This document shows, piece by piece, positions 23,606-32,042 of a stretch of DNA of 64,000 nt. Position numbers and translations under genes: made by a program. Under the pieces are notes generated by a model. That model ran no database searches. It had not been told where the DNA came from and saw only the letters and a list, made by a program, of their open reading frames with translations. Source of the stretch: a virus; IMG/VR virus record IMGVR_UViG_3300009008_002419, positions 29,804 through 93,803 of that record; one strand, 5' to 3'. Numbering within the stretch: the first letter of the stretch is position 1; the number at the start of each line of letters is the position of its first letter.

Positions 23606-24268
23606 TTACCACCTTTGTTTGGGTTGGAACGTATAGTTCTTAACTTTTTTGTACACTTCATAAGTTGCTTTTACGTCATCTAAGCAATAATCTGCTATTT
23701 CCTGTATTCGCCCATCTTTATAAGCTTGATAAACATTTTCAGCTTTAACTTCTCCGCCTTTGGGAGATTTAAGTCCAAGAAATTCAGTTGCAACATCAAG
23801 AGAAATAGCGTTTCTCATGTCATAGTCACAAATGACTTGAAATACGTCAAAATGGGGATGCTTTTGAAAGCGCCTTGTATCTAAAAATTGAGAGTTTGTG
23901 GGTAATACGTCATGGAACATTGAGCGTTTTAAGATGTAAGGAACATCAAAACCCAACCCATTATAATGAACAAAGAGTCCTTTATGATGTTTGAGAATAT
24001 CCCACCATGTTTGTAACATAGTTTTCTCATCACCTGTGAGGACTCTTGATACTTCTTCTCCTGTTTCTTTCACCTTCATAATTCCTATGCAGATGATTTC
24101 ACCGAAAAACGGAGAGACTGCCATGATCTTATTTCTTATACCATCATATTCAGATTTATCTGTACTATTTTTGGTGGCTCTTTCAACTTTAGTCTTTAAT
24201 GCATTTTCCTGCGAAGGTAAAAGAGTGCTTTGAGGTATTGTTTCTATATCAAATATTAGTGTATCCAT
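23606..24268 (-). CDS. DnaQ-like 3'-5' exonuclease (PolB-exonuclease type)
   Basis: A 220-aa DEDDy exonuclease of the RNase H-fold group related to PolB proofreading domains. The motifs are LIFDIETIP (Exo I), FVHYNGLGFDVPYILKR (Exo II) and EIADYCLDDVKATYEVY (Exo III). Because DxE is at residues 7-9, the ATG at 24268 must be the real start. No SD precedes it, and a promoter -10 box ends only 6 nt upstream, so a leaderless mRNA is predicted. It probably resects or trims 3' ends for the Sak4/DUF669 annealing system encoded downstream. Confidence 0.9.
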   Translation of the reverse strand: MDTLIFDIETIPQSTLLPSQENALKTKVERATKNSTDKSEYDGIRNKIMAVSPFFGEIICIGIMKVKETGEEVSRVLTGDEKTMLQTWWDILKHHKGLFVHYNGLGFDVPYILKRSMFHDVLPTNSQFLDTRRFQKHPHFDVFQVICDYDMRNAISLDVATEFLGLKSPKGGEVKAENVYQAYKDGRIQEIADYCLDDVKATYEVYKKVKNYTFQPKQRW

Positions 24269-24274
24269 GTGTTG

Positions 24275-24302
24275 AATATAAACTTGTTATGTTAATTGTC
24301 AA
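24275..24302 (-). promoter_or_regulatory. Sigma70-type promoter giving a leaderless mRNA
   Basis: TTGACA (24297-24302), a 16-nt spacer and TATATT (24275-24280) on the minus strand. The ATG of the exonuclease gene follows after only CAACAC, where transcription should start. The layout is the same as before the helicase gene at 34470 (TATATT AAACACT ATG). The -35 box overlaps the 3' end of the small upstream gene. Confidence 0.7.
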
Positions 24303-24618
24303 CTAAATTGTTATGCATAACAACTAATTTGTCTAATTTTCTTAACAGTTTTAAATTAGGACAATCAACAATAGTAATGGGTTTGCTTTGTCGTACTGCA
24401 TATGTGATAAGTTGGTCTAACATATAGTGTTCCACAACATCAGGCCCAGGTACTATTTTAATTTCTTTCCCTTCGTCAGCTAATAATAGGCAATCATCGT
24501 GAGCATGATATGCTCGTTTTCCTCGCCCAAGTTCTTTATAAGTCTTTGTTATTTTAGTGTCTTTTTCAAATGCAATTTCGAATACAGTAGCCTTATCACT
24601 TGTGATTAATTTAATTAT
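24292..24618 (-). CDS. Small hypothetical protein with a non-standard (AUA or AUU) start
   Basis: A frame of about 108 codons fills the gap between the MBL-fold and exonuclease genes. It is open from just before the MBL stop (24615-24617) to TAA at 24292-24294, and has no ATG, GTG or TTG until an ATG about two-thirds in. The peptide reads like a real N-terminus (IIKLITSDKATVFEIAFEK), then KTYKELGRGKRAYHAHDDCLLLADEG and PITIVDCPNLKLLRKL. ATA at 24616-24618 overlaps the upstream TAA, where ATGA coupling would be expected. AAAGGTGG lies about 9 nt upstream. The length and sequence character favour coding. A decayed or sequencing-altered ATG is the alternative. Function unknown. Confidence 0.6.
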   Translation of the reverse strand: MIKLITSDKATVFEIAFEKDTKITKTYKELGRGKRAYHAHDDCLLLADEGKEIKIVPGPDVVEHYMLDQLITYAVRQSKPITIVDCPNLKLLRKLDKLVVMHNNLVDN

Positions 24619-25424
24619 TCTATTACCACCTTTGTGGGGCTATCTGGTTTCGCTATAACGAATTTATCGGTATAGTCAGGAAATTCTTGCTCAATTTTAC
24701 TTTGTACAAGCTCAGGACTGTTTGTGTTTTTACTTAAATGTCCAAAGATAATCTTTTGTACTTTGTCTAAATCAATGTTATTTTTTACAAACTCAATTGC
24801 CTGATTAGAGCTTAAATGCCCAGTTGCGCTTTTTATTCGTTCTTTCAACTCAATTGAATAATCAGCGTTCTTTTCAATCTCGTCTTCATCGTAGTCAGCC
24901 TCAATAAAATAGGCATCGCAGTCTTGCAATGCCTCTCTTATCACAGGAGTAATCATTCCTGTATCTGTTAAGTAGCCAAACTTTGGTCCCTTGGGGTATT
25001 GTTCAATAACAAAGCCTAAACTATATTCTGAATCATGTTTAGTGCTAAATGAAGTTACAGTCAAGTCGTGGCCAATCGCATACTTAGTCCCAGGTTTTTG
25101 CATCAGAAAAGTTTTCGATTCTTGAACTCGCGGTAGCTTTTCTTTTTTAGCCTCATATACTTTTTCATGTATATAAACCATTGGATGCTGTCTTTCAGAA
25201 TATTGAGCACAAATGACATCTAAACCTTTAATATGGTCACTATGCCCATGTGTAATAAATATTGCGTCGGGAATATTAGTACCATGTCTAAGAGAGACTG
25301 ACTCTTTGAACTCATTAAATTTTCTAACTCCTATTCCTGCATCAATAATAAGGTTTGTCGTTTCAGTAGTAATTTGAGTGCTATTACCTGAACTACTGCT
25401 TACCATAAAATTTAAGACCATCAT
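24615..25424 (-). CDS. MBL-fold metal-dependent hydrolase (YycJ/WalJ-like)
   Basis: A 269-aa metallo-beta-lactamase-fold protein. HGHSDHIKG is the metal motif (HxHxDH), preceded by NLIIDAGIGVRK. Later metal ligands are suggested by GYLTDTGMIT, YFIEADYDEDE and FGHLSKNTN. The overall pattern (SSSSGNST at the N-terminus) is that of the YycJ/WalJ subgroup, for which exonuclease or DNA-metabolism roles have been proposed. Lying between the primase-helicase (1-nt overlap) and exonuclease genes, a nucleic-acid role fits. Exact substrate unknown. Confidence 0.87.
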   Translation of the reverse strand: MMVLNFMVSSSSGNSTQITTETTNLIIDAGIGVRKFNEFKESVSLRHGTNIPDAIFITHGHSDHIKGLDVICAQYSERQHPMVYIHEKVYEAKKEKLPRVQESKTFLMQKPGTKYAIGHDLTVTSFSTKHDSEYSLGFVIEQYPKGPKFGYLTDTGMITPVIREALQDCDAYFIEADYDEDEIEKNADYSIELKERIKSATGHLSSNQAIEFVKNNIDLDKVQKIIFGHLSKNTNSPELVQSKIEQEFPDYTDKFVIAKPDSPTKVVIE

Positions 25425-28147
25425 TAAGTAATAATACCTGCTTTGAATACCATCACTTTTACGCTTTGTTTATTAAGCTTTCGTGATACTTGTTTATCAT
25501 GCAAGATTAGCCCCTTTTTATGTAAATCTTGTACAATGGCTCCAAGAGAGTGAGCAAGTTCGCCACTTAGTTTTTTATAAATGTAACTATAAGCTTTTTG
25601 CCCAATAATACAAACTTCATCTTCCATTTTAGCGTTGGTCAATCTCCACCCAATAATAGGAGTTCGTTCAGTATCTAAGAAAGTTTTATTATCGTCTTGC
25701 AATCTAATTTCGTTAGTTGCTATACCTTCTTGAAGTGTACTTAAGAATATTTCAGAAGCCATCTCTTCTGCAGATTCATTGACTTGTTCTTTAGTTTTAG
25801 TAACCAAGAAAGTTTTAAATTTGTTTTGATTTTTTACCGCGTCCGCTTCTTTCCACAAATATTCGCTAATTACTTTATAGCTTGCCATCATTAAAGCGAC
25901 GTTTCGAGATATTCTAGCATCATTAGGATTGCCTTTTACATGCTCATGAAACTCTGTTTCATAAGCTTCAAACGAATCGCTGATTTTGTTTGGGTCTAAG
26001 CCCAATACATGTTGAATGTATCTTGCAGTAAACCCAGGAAATAAATGCTGGATTTTTTCAATAGCTTTACCTTTAACTCTGTCTTTAAATCGTGGGTGAC
26101 AGTCTACAAGTATAGTTCGTGCTAATGTTGATGCTTCTCCACCTGGAGTATCCTCACCTGTGGATGCTAGAAATCCTGAGATTGTTTTAGTCTTTTGCAT
26201 CTTAAGATCAGAGCGTGATCTTGCACGAGAGGTGTTGTCAGCGTAGTTCTGCATGAGTGTGATAGCGTAATCGTAACTCGAGTTTTTACCGCCAAAATTT
26301 CTAAGTTTAAAGTCATCAATGATATACAAAGCGTCTTTAAATAAGTAACCTACGTTATGAAGAGCTGTTGCAGTCGAAGTCCAAGACATTAGGTTTGTAA
26401 ATGTTCCATAGAAGTTCTGGAAGAACTTCATAATATAAGACTTACCATCGCCCGATCTACCTCGAACAAAGTAAGAGTATTTTGTCCGCTCACCTTTAAT
26501 AAACGGAAAAATAATAGGTAAGAATGTGTGAGCTAAAGCAGAATGTGTGTAATTATAGTTACTAAGATCTAAAAGATTTATTAGCCCTTCCTTAGCAGTG
26601 TTAAACTCTTCGTCAGTCGGGTTCATAAGATCTAAACCTTCGGCAAGATCTTCTCCTGTTAAGTCATATTCCATTGTTTCATTATCAAAGATTCCATCTT
26701 TAGTAATAATTACAGAGGGCATACAATATCTATTAGGATAAAGATCCTCTTCTTTATCTTTATAATAACCAATAACTTGAGTAATTTCTCTGCGTTCAGT
26801 ATCAGCAAATTTATTCACACAATGACGAATTTTATCCAAATCTTTATGTATAAATATACCATCAATTCCAATAGCATTTGCTATCATTACTTTAAAACCT
26901 TCAGTATTAAAATAACGATCAACTCCTACTTGGAATTCTGCTGAACGCTCTGGACCTGTTATAATTCCATTAAAAAATTTGTGAGTATTAATGCCATCAT
27001 CAATAATGATTTCTTCATTGATATCAATAGTGAAATTAGTTAGTTGTCCATATAACGGTTCATTCTTAGCAGGATCTGCATTTGGGAAAAACTCATAGTA
27101 CCCGCCATCGAGCATTCTATAGTTTTCAAGCGGGTCAGCTAAGATCTCAGCAAGATCTCCAGTATCTCCCAGAGCTTTTTTATAGAATACAATTGGACTG
27201 TTCCAACTACCAATGTTCCGACACTGTGCTGGACATATACCTTGTTCTTGTAACTTACTACAACGAATAGGTTTATAGCCTTTTCCATTAATAGCAGTCT
27301 TCATTTTTTCAATGTGATAGTTACTAGTGTCAGGATTATAATACTCTAATTGTGGTAAGAGTATCTCTCTAAGATAGCGTTCTCCTTCATCTTCTCCATG
27401 ATTGTGAGAAGCATTAATCAAAATATAACCTAAAGCTAAAAGTTCATCATTAGTTAATTTTTTTTCTTTAAATAATTTGTCTTTAATAGCTTGCAGGGCT
27501 ACACATTTTTTAAAAATATTTTCAACAGGGCTAGTTGCATTCTTGAAAGAATCTTCTGTGGCATACTGAACTTCATCAAAATCATTGATATTAGTAAATA
27601 CGCTAAATTTGCCACTAGTTAAATGTTTACCATTAGGCCCTTTAACTAAGTTTCCAGAACTTCCTTTTTCAACCCTTGCTTGTTTAGGAAATAACTCTAA
27701 GTGAATATTCCCAATCTCTTTTATGCCTTCCATCATTTCACGAAGGCCATTATATACAATTTCAGAGCTTACAGGCTCTTTGAAGAATACCCAAACATGA
27801 TATCCCTTATAACCAGAAAACTCCGTATAATGAGGGATTCCTTTTTCTTTAAAAATATCTTCAACATAACCTGTTTGCTCTTGCAGTTTAGGGAGCCAAT
27901 CATCCAAATTAAAGTTGGGCGCAGTGTACACTGGTTTATCTAAGTCAATGTCTACTACAGCCCACTTTAATGTATTCTGTTCTGGAATGATTTGATAGAG
28001 TCCAATAGTTTGTTCACCGTTTAGATGCTTCTGAATTATATCATCGGTAAGGTGTTGCTCTGTTGGAATATGTGCACGATTTGGTAATTGAACCGTGTAA
28101 TTATCGTCACGATGGACAAAAAGTTCCCTAAACTTTGTTGTATTCAT
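25424..28147 (-). CDS. Primase-helicase: archaeo-eukaryotic primase (TOTE type) fused to a P-loop ATPase
   Basis: A 907-aa replication protein. The N-terminal primase domain has AVVDIDLD (catalytic DxD), YTEFSGYKGYHVWVFF, LELFPKQARV and GNLVKGPNGKH, matching the archaeo-eukaryotic primase variant of TOTE systems. A Cys cluster near residue 300 (RCSKLQEQGICPAQC) looks like the linked zinc site. The C-terminal part has Walker A RGRSGDGKSYIMKFF, Walker B ALYIIDDF and a later GFLASTGEDTPGG, consistent with a D5/SF3-like replicative helicase. I chose the ATG at 28147, which overlaps the upstream TGA as ATGA, over one at 28168. It primes and unwinds for the family A polymerase. No other helicase-primase is seen in the window. 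Confidence 0.9.
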   Translation of the reverse strand: MNTTKFRELFVHRDDNYTVQLPNRAHIPTEQHLTDDIIQKHLNGEQTIGLYQIIPEQNTLKWAVVDIDLDKPVYTAPNFNLDDWLPKLQEQTGYVEDIFKEKGIPHYTEFSGYKGYHVWVFFKEPVSSEIVYNGLREMMEGIKEIGNIHLELFPKQARVEKGSSGNLVKGPNGKHLTSGKFSVFTNINDFDEVQYATEDSFKNATSPVENIFKKCVALQAIKDKLFKEKKLTNDELLALGYILINASHNHGEDEGERYLREILLPQLEYYNPDTSNYHIEKMKTAINGKGYKPIRCSKLQEQGICPAQCRNIGSWNSPIVFYKKALGDTGDLAEILADPLENYRMLDGGYYEFFPNADPAKNEPLYGQLTNFTIDINEEIIIDDGINTHKFFNGIITGPERSAEFQVGVDRYFNTEGFKVMIANAIGIDGIFIHKDLDKIRHCVNKFADTERREITQVIGYYKDKEEDLYPNRYCMPSVIITKDGIFDNETMEYDLTGEDLAEGLDLMNPTDEEFNTAKEGLINLLDLSNYNYTHSALAHTFLPIIFPFIKGERTKYSYFVRGRSGDGKSYIMKFFQNFYGTFTNLMSWTSTATALHNVGYLFKDALYIIDDFKLRNFGGKNSSYDYAITLMQNYADNTSRARSRSDLKMQKTKTISGFLASTGEDTPGGEASTLARTILVDCHPRFKDRVKGKAIEKIQHLFPGFTARYIQHVLGLDPNKISDSFEAYETEFHEHVKGNPNDARISRNVALMMASYKVISEYLWKEADAVKNQNKFKTFLVTKTKEQVNESAEEMASEIFLSTLQEGIATNEIRLQDDNKTFLDTERTPIIGWRLTNAKMEDEVCIIGQKAYSYIYKKLSGELAHSLGAIVQDLHKKGLILHDKQVSRKLNKQSVKVMVFKAGIIT

Positions 28148-28545
28148 TTGATTCTTATCTCTTCCCATTTAACTTTTTTGTCCAATATTAGTTTCTTAAT
28201 TCGTTGTTGGTTTTTATTAAGCCTAGCGTTTCCAGATTTAACTTCAATAAACGTTACTGCTTCATCTCCAAATACAACCAAATCAATAGGCATTCCAAGA
28301 AATTGGGTTTGTCTTGGATTATGCTTGAAGGACTTTAAAAAAGGTACGAATTTTTCCGCGATTTGTCCAGTAACAACTTCACTACTTTTCTTCTGGGACA
28401 AAAGTTTTTTGTAGTTTTCTTTCTCCATAGCGAGTTCGTCTTTAAGTTCGCGGCAAAGAAGTTTTATTCGGTGAAGCTTATAAATAACCCACCATGCAAT
28501 AATAGCAGTAGCTATTAAGGATAATGTTAAAATACCTTCAATCAT
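28144..28545 (-). CDS. Membrane-anchored PD-(D/E)xK endonuclease (Holliday resolvase-related)
   Basis: A 133-aa protein with an N-terminal transmembrane helix (residues about 5-20), a charged coiled coil (about 25-55) and a nuclease core. The core has GMPIDLVVFGDE followed by VTFIEVKSGNARLNKNQQRIKKLI, the Asp...Glu-x-Lys arrangement of the endonuclease family distantly related to Holliday junction resolvases. The ATG follows an AAGGACTTAA SD, and the stop overlaps the primase-helicase start. The membrane anchor suggests nuclease activity at the membrane, for example on host or incoming DNA, or at a membrane replication site. That is inference. Confidence 0.8.
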   Translation of the reverse strand: MIEGILTLSLIATAIIAWWVIYKLHRIKLLCRELKDELAMEKENYKKLLSQKKSSEVVTGQIAEKFVPFLKSFKHNPRQTQFLGMPIDLVVFGDEAVTFIEVKSGNARLNKNQQRIKKLILDKKVKWEEIRIK

Positions 28546-30021
28546 TTAAGTCCTTAGTTTCTTATCACAAACGAAATTACAAAAAACTCCACACTTTAGT
28601 TTCCCGTTTTCAAAAGAATCTGATCGATTTTCTTGAACTTGTATTTGAGTACTAAAGAAATGAGGTGCACCTAAAGGACAATTAATTTTGATTGCATTCT
28701 TAATTGTTCTTTTTAAATTTTGTGCTTTGTTGTTTATATTGTCATAAAGAATTTTATTCTTTAAAAAATGCTTTACATAAACAAGTGCATTCTCTGGATC
28801 GTCTGTATGGTTATCAATAATTTTAATTATATCTTTGTCAGTGATATTTAATTTGAAATCTTCTGGGGATATTTTTTCTAGCTGTTTATTTACTCTCTTA
28901 CGTAAAAATTCAACTTTCTCCATACTAATGTTTGCCCGCCCTGTACCATATCTATCTGCGATACGCAGATCTAATAAATTATGTATATTGTCGGGCCCAG
29001 CTTTATTAATGAGCTTTCTAACACTTAAGTCAGAGATTTTCTTTGACGCATCAAAAAGATGAAGGGATACTAAAGAACTTATTTTTTTAATAAAATCTTT
29101 TTTGAATCCCCATCTAAATAAAATACGTTCAGTGAGAAAAGCTCCTGCTTTCTCATGCCCATAAAAATGTAACTCATCATTAATATTAGTTTGGCACTGA
29201 GGTTTACCAATATCATGTAAAAGAGCGGCTGCTCTGATTATTTTACAACGCGGGTGCGACAGTTTAACAGAGTCAAGCGCATACATAATATGTTGAAAGA
29301 GATCTAGATTTTTACGTTTATTTGATTGTGGTATGCCTGTGCATAATGCGAGTTCTGGAAAAAAATCATCTAGAATTTTTGCAGAGCGTAGAATATTAAA
29401 AACTTTAGAAGGAGTTTCAATCCGTGTAAAGATTTTAAGCATTTCTCTATTGATTTGAGCAGAATGTGCTAAGACCAGTTTAAATCGGTAATCTTTTATA
29501 GCCTCATTAGTTTTTGTTTCTAATGACCAGCCCGTACCTAGTAAACCAGCTAATACAGGCGCACGTAAGATACGGACTTTTGATTCTAAGATCTTTTTAT
29601 AAGGATCTCCGATAAATTTTATTGTCTTGTTTTCTAAATCCTTTTCACCATCAAAAAAATCATACCACTGATCATTTAGTGGATCGTAGTATAATGCATT
29701 GATTGTGAAATCTCTTGACTCGGCATCCTCTTTTAGTGATGCTGTATATTCAAATTTGTAATAAGTATTTTCGAGCCAAACTCTTTTCATAGGATACAAT
29801 GTAAAGTCTGTATCCATGTATCTAATTGTAACTGAAGTAGAAAAAGGATCAATATTGATAATTTTATCCTTGAAGCTTTTCTGTAATTCAGTTAATGTGG
29901 CTTTTACAGATATGTCATAATAACGGATTGTGTCTTTTAATTTTAAATCTCTTGCTGTTCCCCCACAGATGTAAGCTGTGTATCCGTGAGATTTTAAGAA
30001 TTTGATAATACTTTTAACCAT
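28546..30021 (-). CDS. CCA-adding enzyme / poly(A) polymerase-like protein with HD domain
   Basis: A 491-aa nucleotidyltransferase-family protein. The head has YICGGTARDLKLKD (residues 17-30, GGxxRD), then YYDIS and SLKEDAESRDFTINALYYD, the typical neck of class II tRNA nucleotidyltransferases. An HD domain (AAALLHDIGKPQ) follows, as in bacterial CCA enzymes with 2'3'-cAMP phosphatase activity. The Cys-containing C-terminal end (CPLGAPHFF...CGVFCNFVC) is unusual. In the catalytic DxD pair the first Asp appears to be Tyr (Y34-Y35-D36 where E. coli Pap has D-F-D), so nucleotide addition may be lost or altered while the HD part stays intact. No tRNA genes are visible in the window. Confidence 0.88.
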   Translation of the reverse strand: MVKSIIKFLKSHGYTAYICGGTARDLKLKDTIRYYDISVKATLTELQKSFKDKIINIDPFSTSVTIRYMDTDFTLYPMKRVWLENTYYKFEYTASLKEDAESRDFTINALYYDPLNDQWYDFFDGEKDLENKTIKFIGDPYKKILESKVRILRAPVLAGLLGTGWSLETKTNEAIKDYRFKLVLAHSAQINREMLKIFTRIETPSKVFNILRSAKILDDFFPELALCTGIPQSNKRKNLDLFQHIMYALDSVKLSHPRCKIIRAAALLHDIGKPQCQTNINDELHFYGHEKAGAFLTERILFRWGFKKDFIKKISSLVSLHLFDASKKISDLSVRKLINKAGPDNIHNLLDLRIADRYGTGRANISMEKVEFLRKRVNKQLEKISPEDFKLNITDKDIIKIIDNHTDDPENALVYVKHFLKNKILYDNINNKAQNLKRTIKNAIKINCPLGAPHFFSTQIQVQENRSDSFENGKLKCGVFCNFVCDKKLRT

Positions 30022-30404
30022 TAAAAATCATCCGCTATTTTTAGATCTTTAATTCCACAGTAGTCTCTGATATATCTGACATTTTTACTAAAAGAGCCTA
30101 ACTTATGTTTAGAGCAAACACAAGTTATATGAGTTTTTGGGAAATCATTGCTGTCTCGTAAACGTTTAAAGTTTTCTCGAGTCATTGCTAGGTTCACGCG
30201 ATTTTGCTTCCTTTTCATAAGCTCATCTCGCATACATAAACCACGTCGTTGGTTACCCATTGAATACTTGAAATACTTGCAATTACCACAACACTTTGCA
30301 ATTTCGAGCCCAGGTCGTTTCTTTATTGCCTTTTTTTCTTTTTCAAACTCTTCAAAAATATCCGATAAGTCTTCGATGTCATTATTAAGTTGTTCGTCGT
30401 TCAT
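30021..30404 (-). CDS. Cys-rich, probably metal-binding small protein
   Basis: A 127-aa basic protein. The Cys cluster CCGNCKYF...RGLCMRD, with a distal ITCVCSKHKLG, suggests one zinc or Fe-S site. The N-terminal 30 residues are acidic and helical. No family recognised. The stop shares one base with the CCA-like gene start, and the start lies 2 nt from the IMPDH-like gene stop, so it is translated in the same unit. A nucleic-acid-binding accessory role is possible. Confidence 0.68.
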   Translation of the reverse strand: MNDEQLNNDIEDLSDIFEEFEKEKKAIKKRPGLEIAKCCGNCKYFKYSMGNQRRGLCMRDELMKRKQNRVNLAMTRENFKRLRDSNDFPKTHITCVCSKHKLGSFSKNVRYIRDYCGIKDLKIADDF

Positions 30405-30405
30405 A

Positions 30406-31521
30406 TTATTTTCGTAAGTGTGGGTGAGATTCTTCTAACCCTGCATTGGTTACTTCATTTAATTGAGCAGCCCATTGAAAGGAACGAATACCTGAAGTGC
30501 CTGTGTAAGACATTGCAGATTTTAACCCATCCATTAAATCGTTAAAAATTCTTTTTACCTTACCTTTATAGGGGATTAGTTTACTATTTCCCTCAATATT
30601 TTTTTCAACTTCACCTCTCGCTCTTTTGGCTTCAAGACTTGCTGATCCTCGGTAAGATTTAAATAGCTGTTCATTGGGCCAATCGCCCATTCGTAAAATA
30701 TCTCCAGGAGCTTCTTTAGTTCCAGCTAATAAGGAACCTAGAATTACTGAGTCTGCTCCTGCGACTACTGCTTTAGCTAAATCCCCTGGAACCCTAATTC
30801 CACCGCAAGAAATAATACTCGGTCTGTTTGCTCTTTCATTAGGATTACGATGAAGATATTCTTCTAGTGCTATTTGAGCATTTAATAAAGCAGTAATTTG
30901 TGGGACACCGCAGCCTGTTTTAATTCGAGTTTCACATAAAGATCCATTACCCTGACCTACTCTTATTCCATCAGCTCCATGATCAAGTAAGTGCTTAGTT
31001 CCTGACCTAGTTGATACAGATCCTGCAATAATGTCTATTTTGATATGCTTTTTAAGTTCATCAAGAGCTTTAATTACTAAAGTATGATCTCCATGTGCAA
31101 CGTCAATTAATAGAACAGTTGCCCCAGCCTTTTCTAATTCTTGAGCTCGTTCTAGATAATCATCTTTAACTCCAATAGTTCCTCCGACATTGCTGCCTTG
31201 AACCATACTCTTAATCTGATCAATTTGTTCATCAATTGACATAAAGCGGTGTATAAATCCAATTCCACCTAAATCATTTAAAGCTTGCGCCATTGAGCGC
31301 TCAGTCACTGTGTCCATTGGAGAACCAATAATAGGTGCACGTGTTTTTACATTTCTACTTATTTGAGTTGTAGTATCACACTCATCTCTACTGTTAATGC
31401 GACTTTTACGTGGTATTATGGTAACATCATCAAATGTTAACGCTTTCTTCAATTCATGGAATCTTTCAATAGCTTTAATTGCTGGTAATGAGTCAGCTAA
31501 GTTTCCGAAGTTATACTTCAT
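30406..31521 (-). CDS. IMP dehydrogenase / GMP reductase family enzyme
   Basis: A 371-aa TIM-barrel oxidoreductase without the CBS regulatory pair. It starts [13 protein letters not shown] and has [39 protein letters not shown] (catalytic-Cys loop), [13 protein letters not shown], a [13 protein letters not shown] strand and the YRGSASLEA flap. IMPDH makes XMP from IMP and GMP reductase runs GMP to IMP. The loop and the GTSGIRSFQ end leave the direction undecided. It would steer host purines for phage DNA synthesis together with RNR. It overlaps the deformylase gene by 4 nt. Confidence 0.9.
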   Translation of the reverse strand: MKYNFGNLADSLPAIKAIERFHELKKALTFDDVTIIPRKSRINSRDECDTTTQISRNVKTRAPIIGSPMDTVTERSMAQALNDLGGIGFIHRFMSIDEQIDQIKSMVQGSNVGGTIGVKDDYLERAQELEKAGATVLLIDVAHGDHTLVIKALDELKKHIKIDIIAGSVSTRSGTKHLLDHGADGIRVGQGNGSLCETRIKTGCGVPQITALLNAQIALEEYLHRNPNERANRPSIISCGGIRVPGDLAKAVVAGADSVILGSLLAGTKEAPGDILRMGDWPNEQLFKSYRGSASLEAKRARGEVEKNIEGNSKLIPYKGKVKRIFNDLMDGLKSAMSYTGTSGIRSFQWAAQLNEVTNAGLEESHPHLRK

Positions 31522-32042
31522 ATAATTTTTCCTAAAATATGGTCATACTCATGTTGTAGTATTCGTGCAAACAATTTACTATTGGTTCCTGTTACCTTCA
31601 TAGTTTGACGTTCAGCACTTTTTAAATCATAGAAGGAAATAGTCACATTTTGTTTTCTTCTGACTGATTTTGGTTTACGGTCAGGCAAACTTAAGCAACC
31701 TTCTTCCATTTTAATAGTAGGACCGTTTGATACTACAACAGGGTTAATAAACTCTCTCCAAGCATAAATTTCTTTACCATCTTTTGTAGTTACAGGCCAG
31801 ATTGATATAAAAATTGCAGGGCAAGGTTCGTCAGGTGAATCCCAGATTTGGTTAGCACACAATCCTAGACATTTGTCTTTATGTTCCTGTGCAGTATCCT
31901 TTAAATTTTCAATAGTTTGCACAACATCAGGTCCCCAAAAAGGACTGTCGGACATTGGAGAATCTAAAACAGGCTCAACCATTTCACAGGGTTTCGATAA
32001 AGTTTCTTTATCTTTGGGATATGTATTAATTTTTTTAATCAT
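31518..32042 (-). CDS. def: Peptide deformylase
   Basis: A 174-aa metallopeptidase that removes the N-formyl group from new proteins. Motif 1 is degenerate but recognisable (GLCANQIWDSP for GLAAxQ). Motif 2 is EGCLSLP with the metal-binding Cys. Motif 3 is LQHEYDHILGK (HExxDH). The length is normal for the family. Phage deformylases are known from marine viruses and are thought to sustain host translation or photosystem turnover. Overlap with the IMPDH-like gene (4 nt) and the helicase 3' exon (8 nt) shows it is part of the same unit. Confidence 0.93.
   Translation of the reverse strand: MIKKINTYPKDKETLSKPCEMVEPVLDSPMSDSPFWGPDVVQTIENLKDTAQEHKDKCLGLCANQIWDSPDEPCPAIFISIWPVTTKDGKEIYAWREFINPVVVSNGPTIKMEEGCLSLPDRKPKSVRRKQNVTISFYDLKSAERQTMKVTGTNSKLFARILQHEYDHILGKII

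Noticed and set aside
28148-28168. ATG at 28168 as start of the primase-helicase
   Set aside because: The ATG at 28147 forms the usual ATGA overlap with the upstream gene and gives a better N-terminus.
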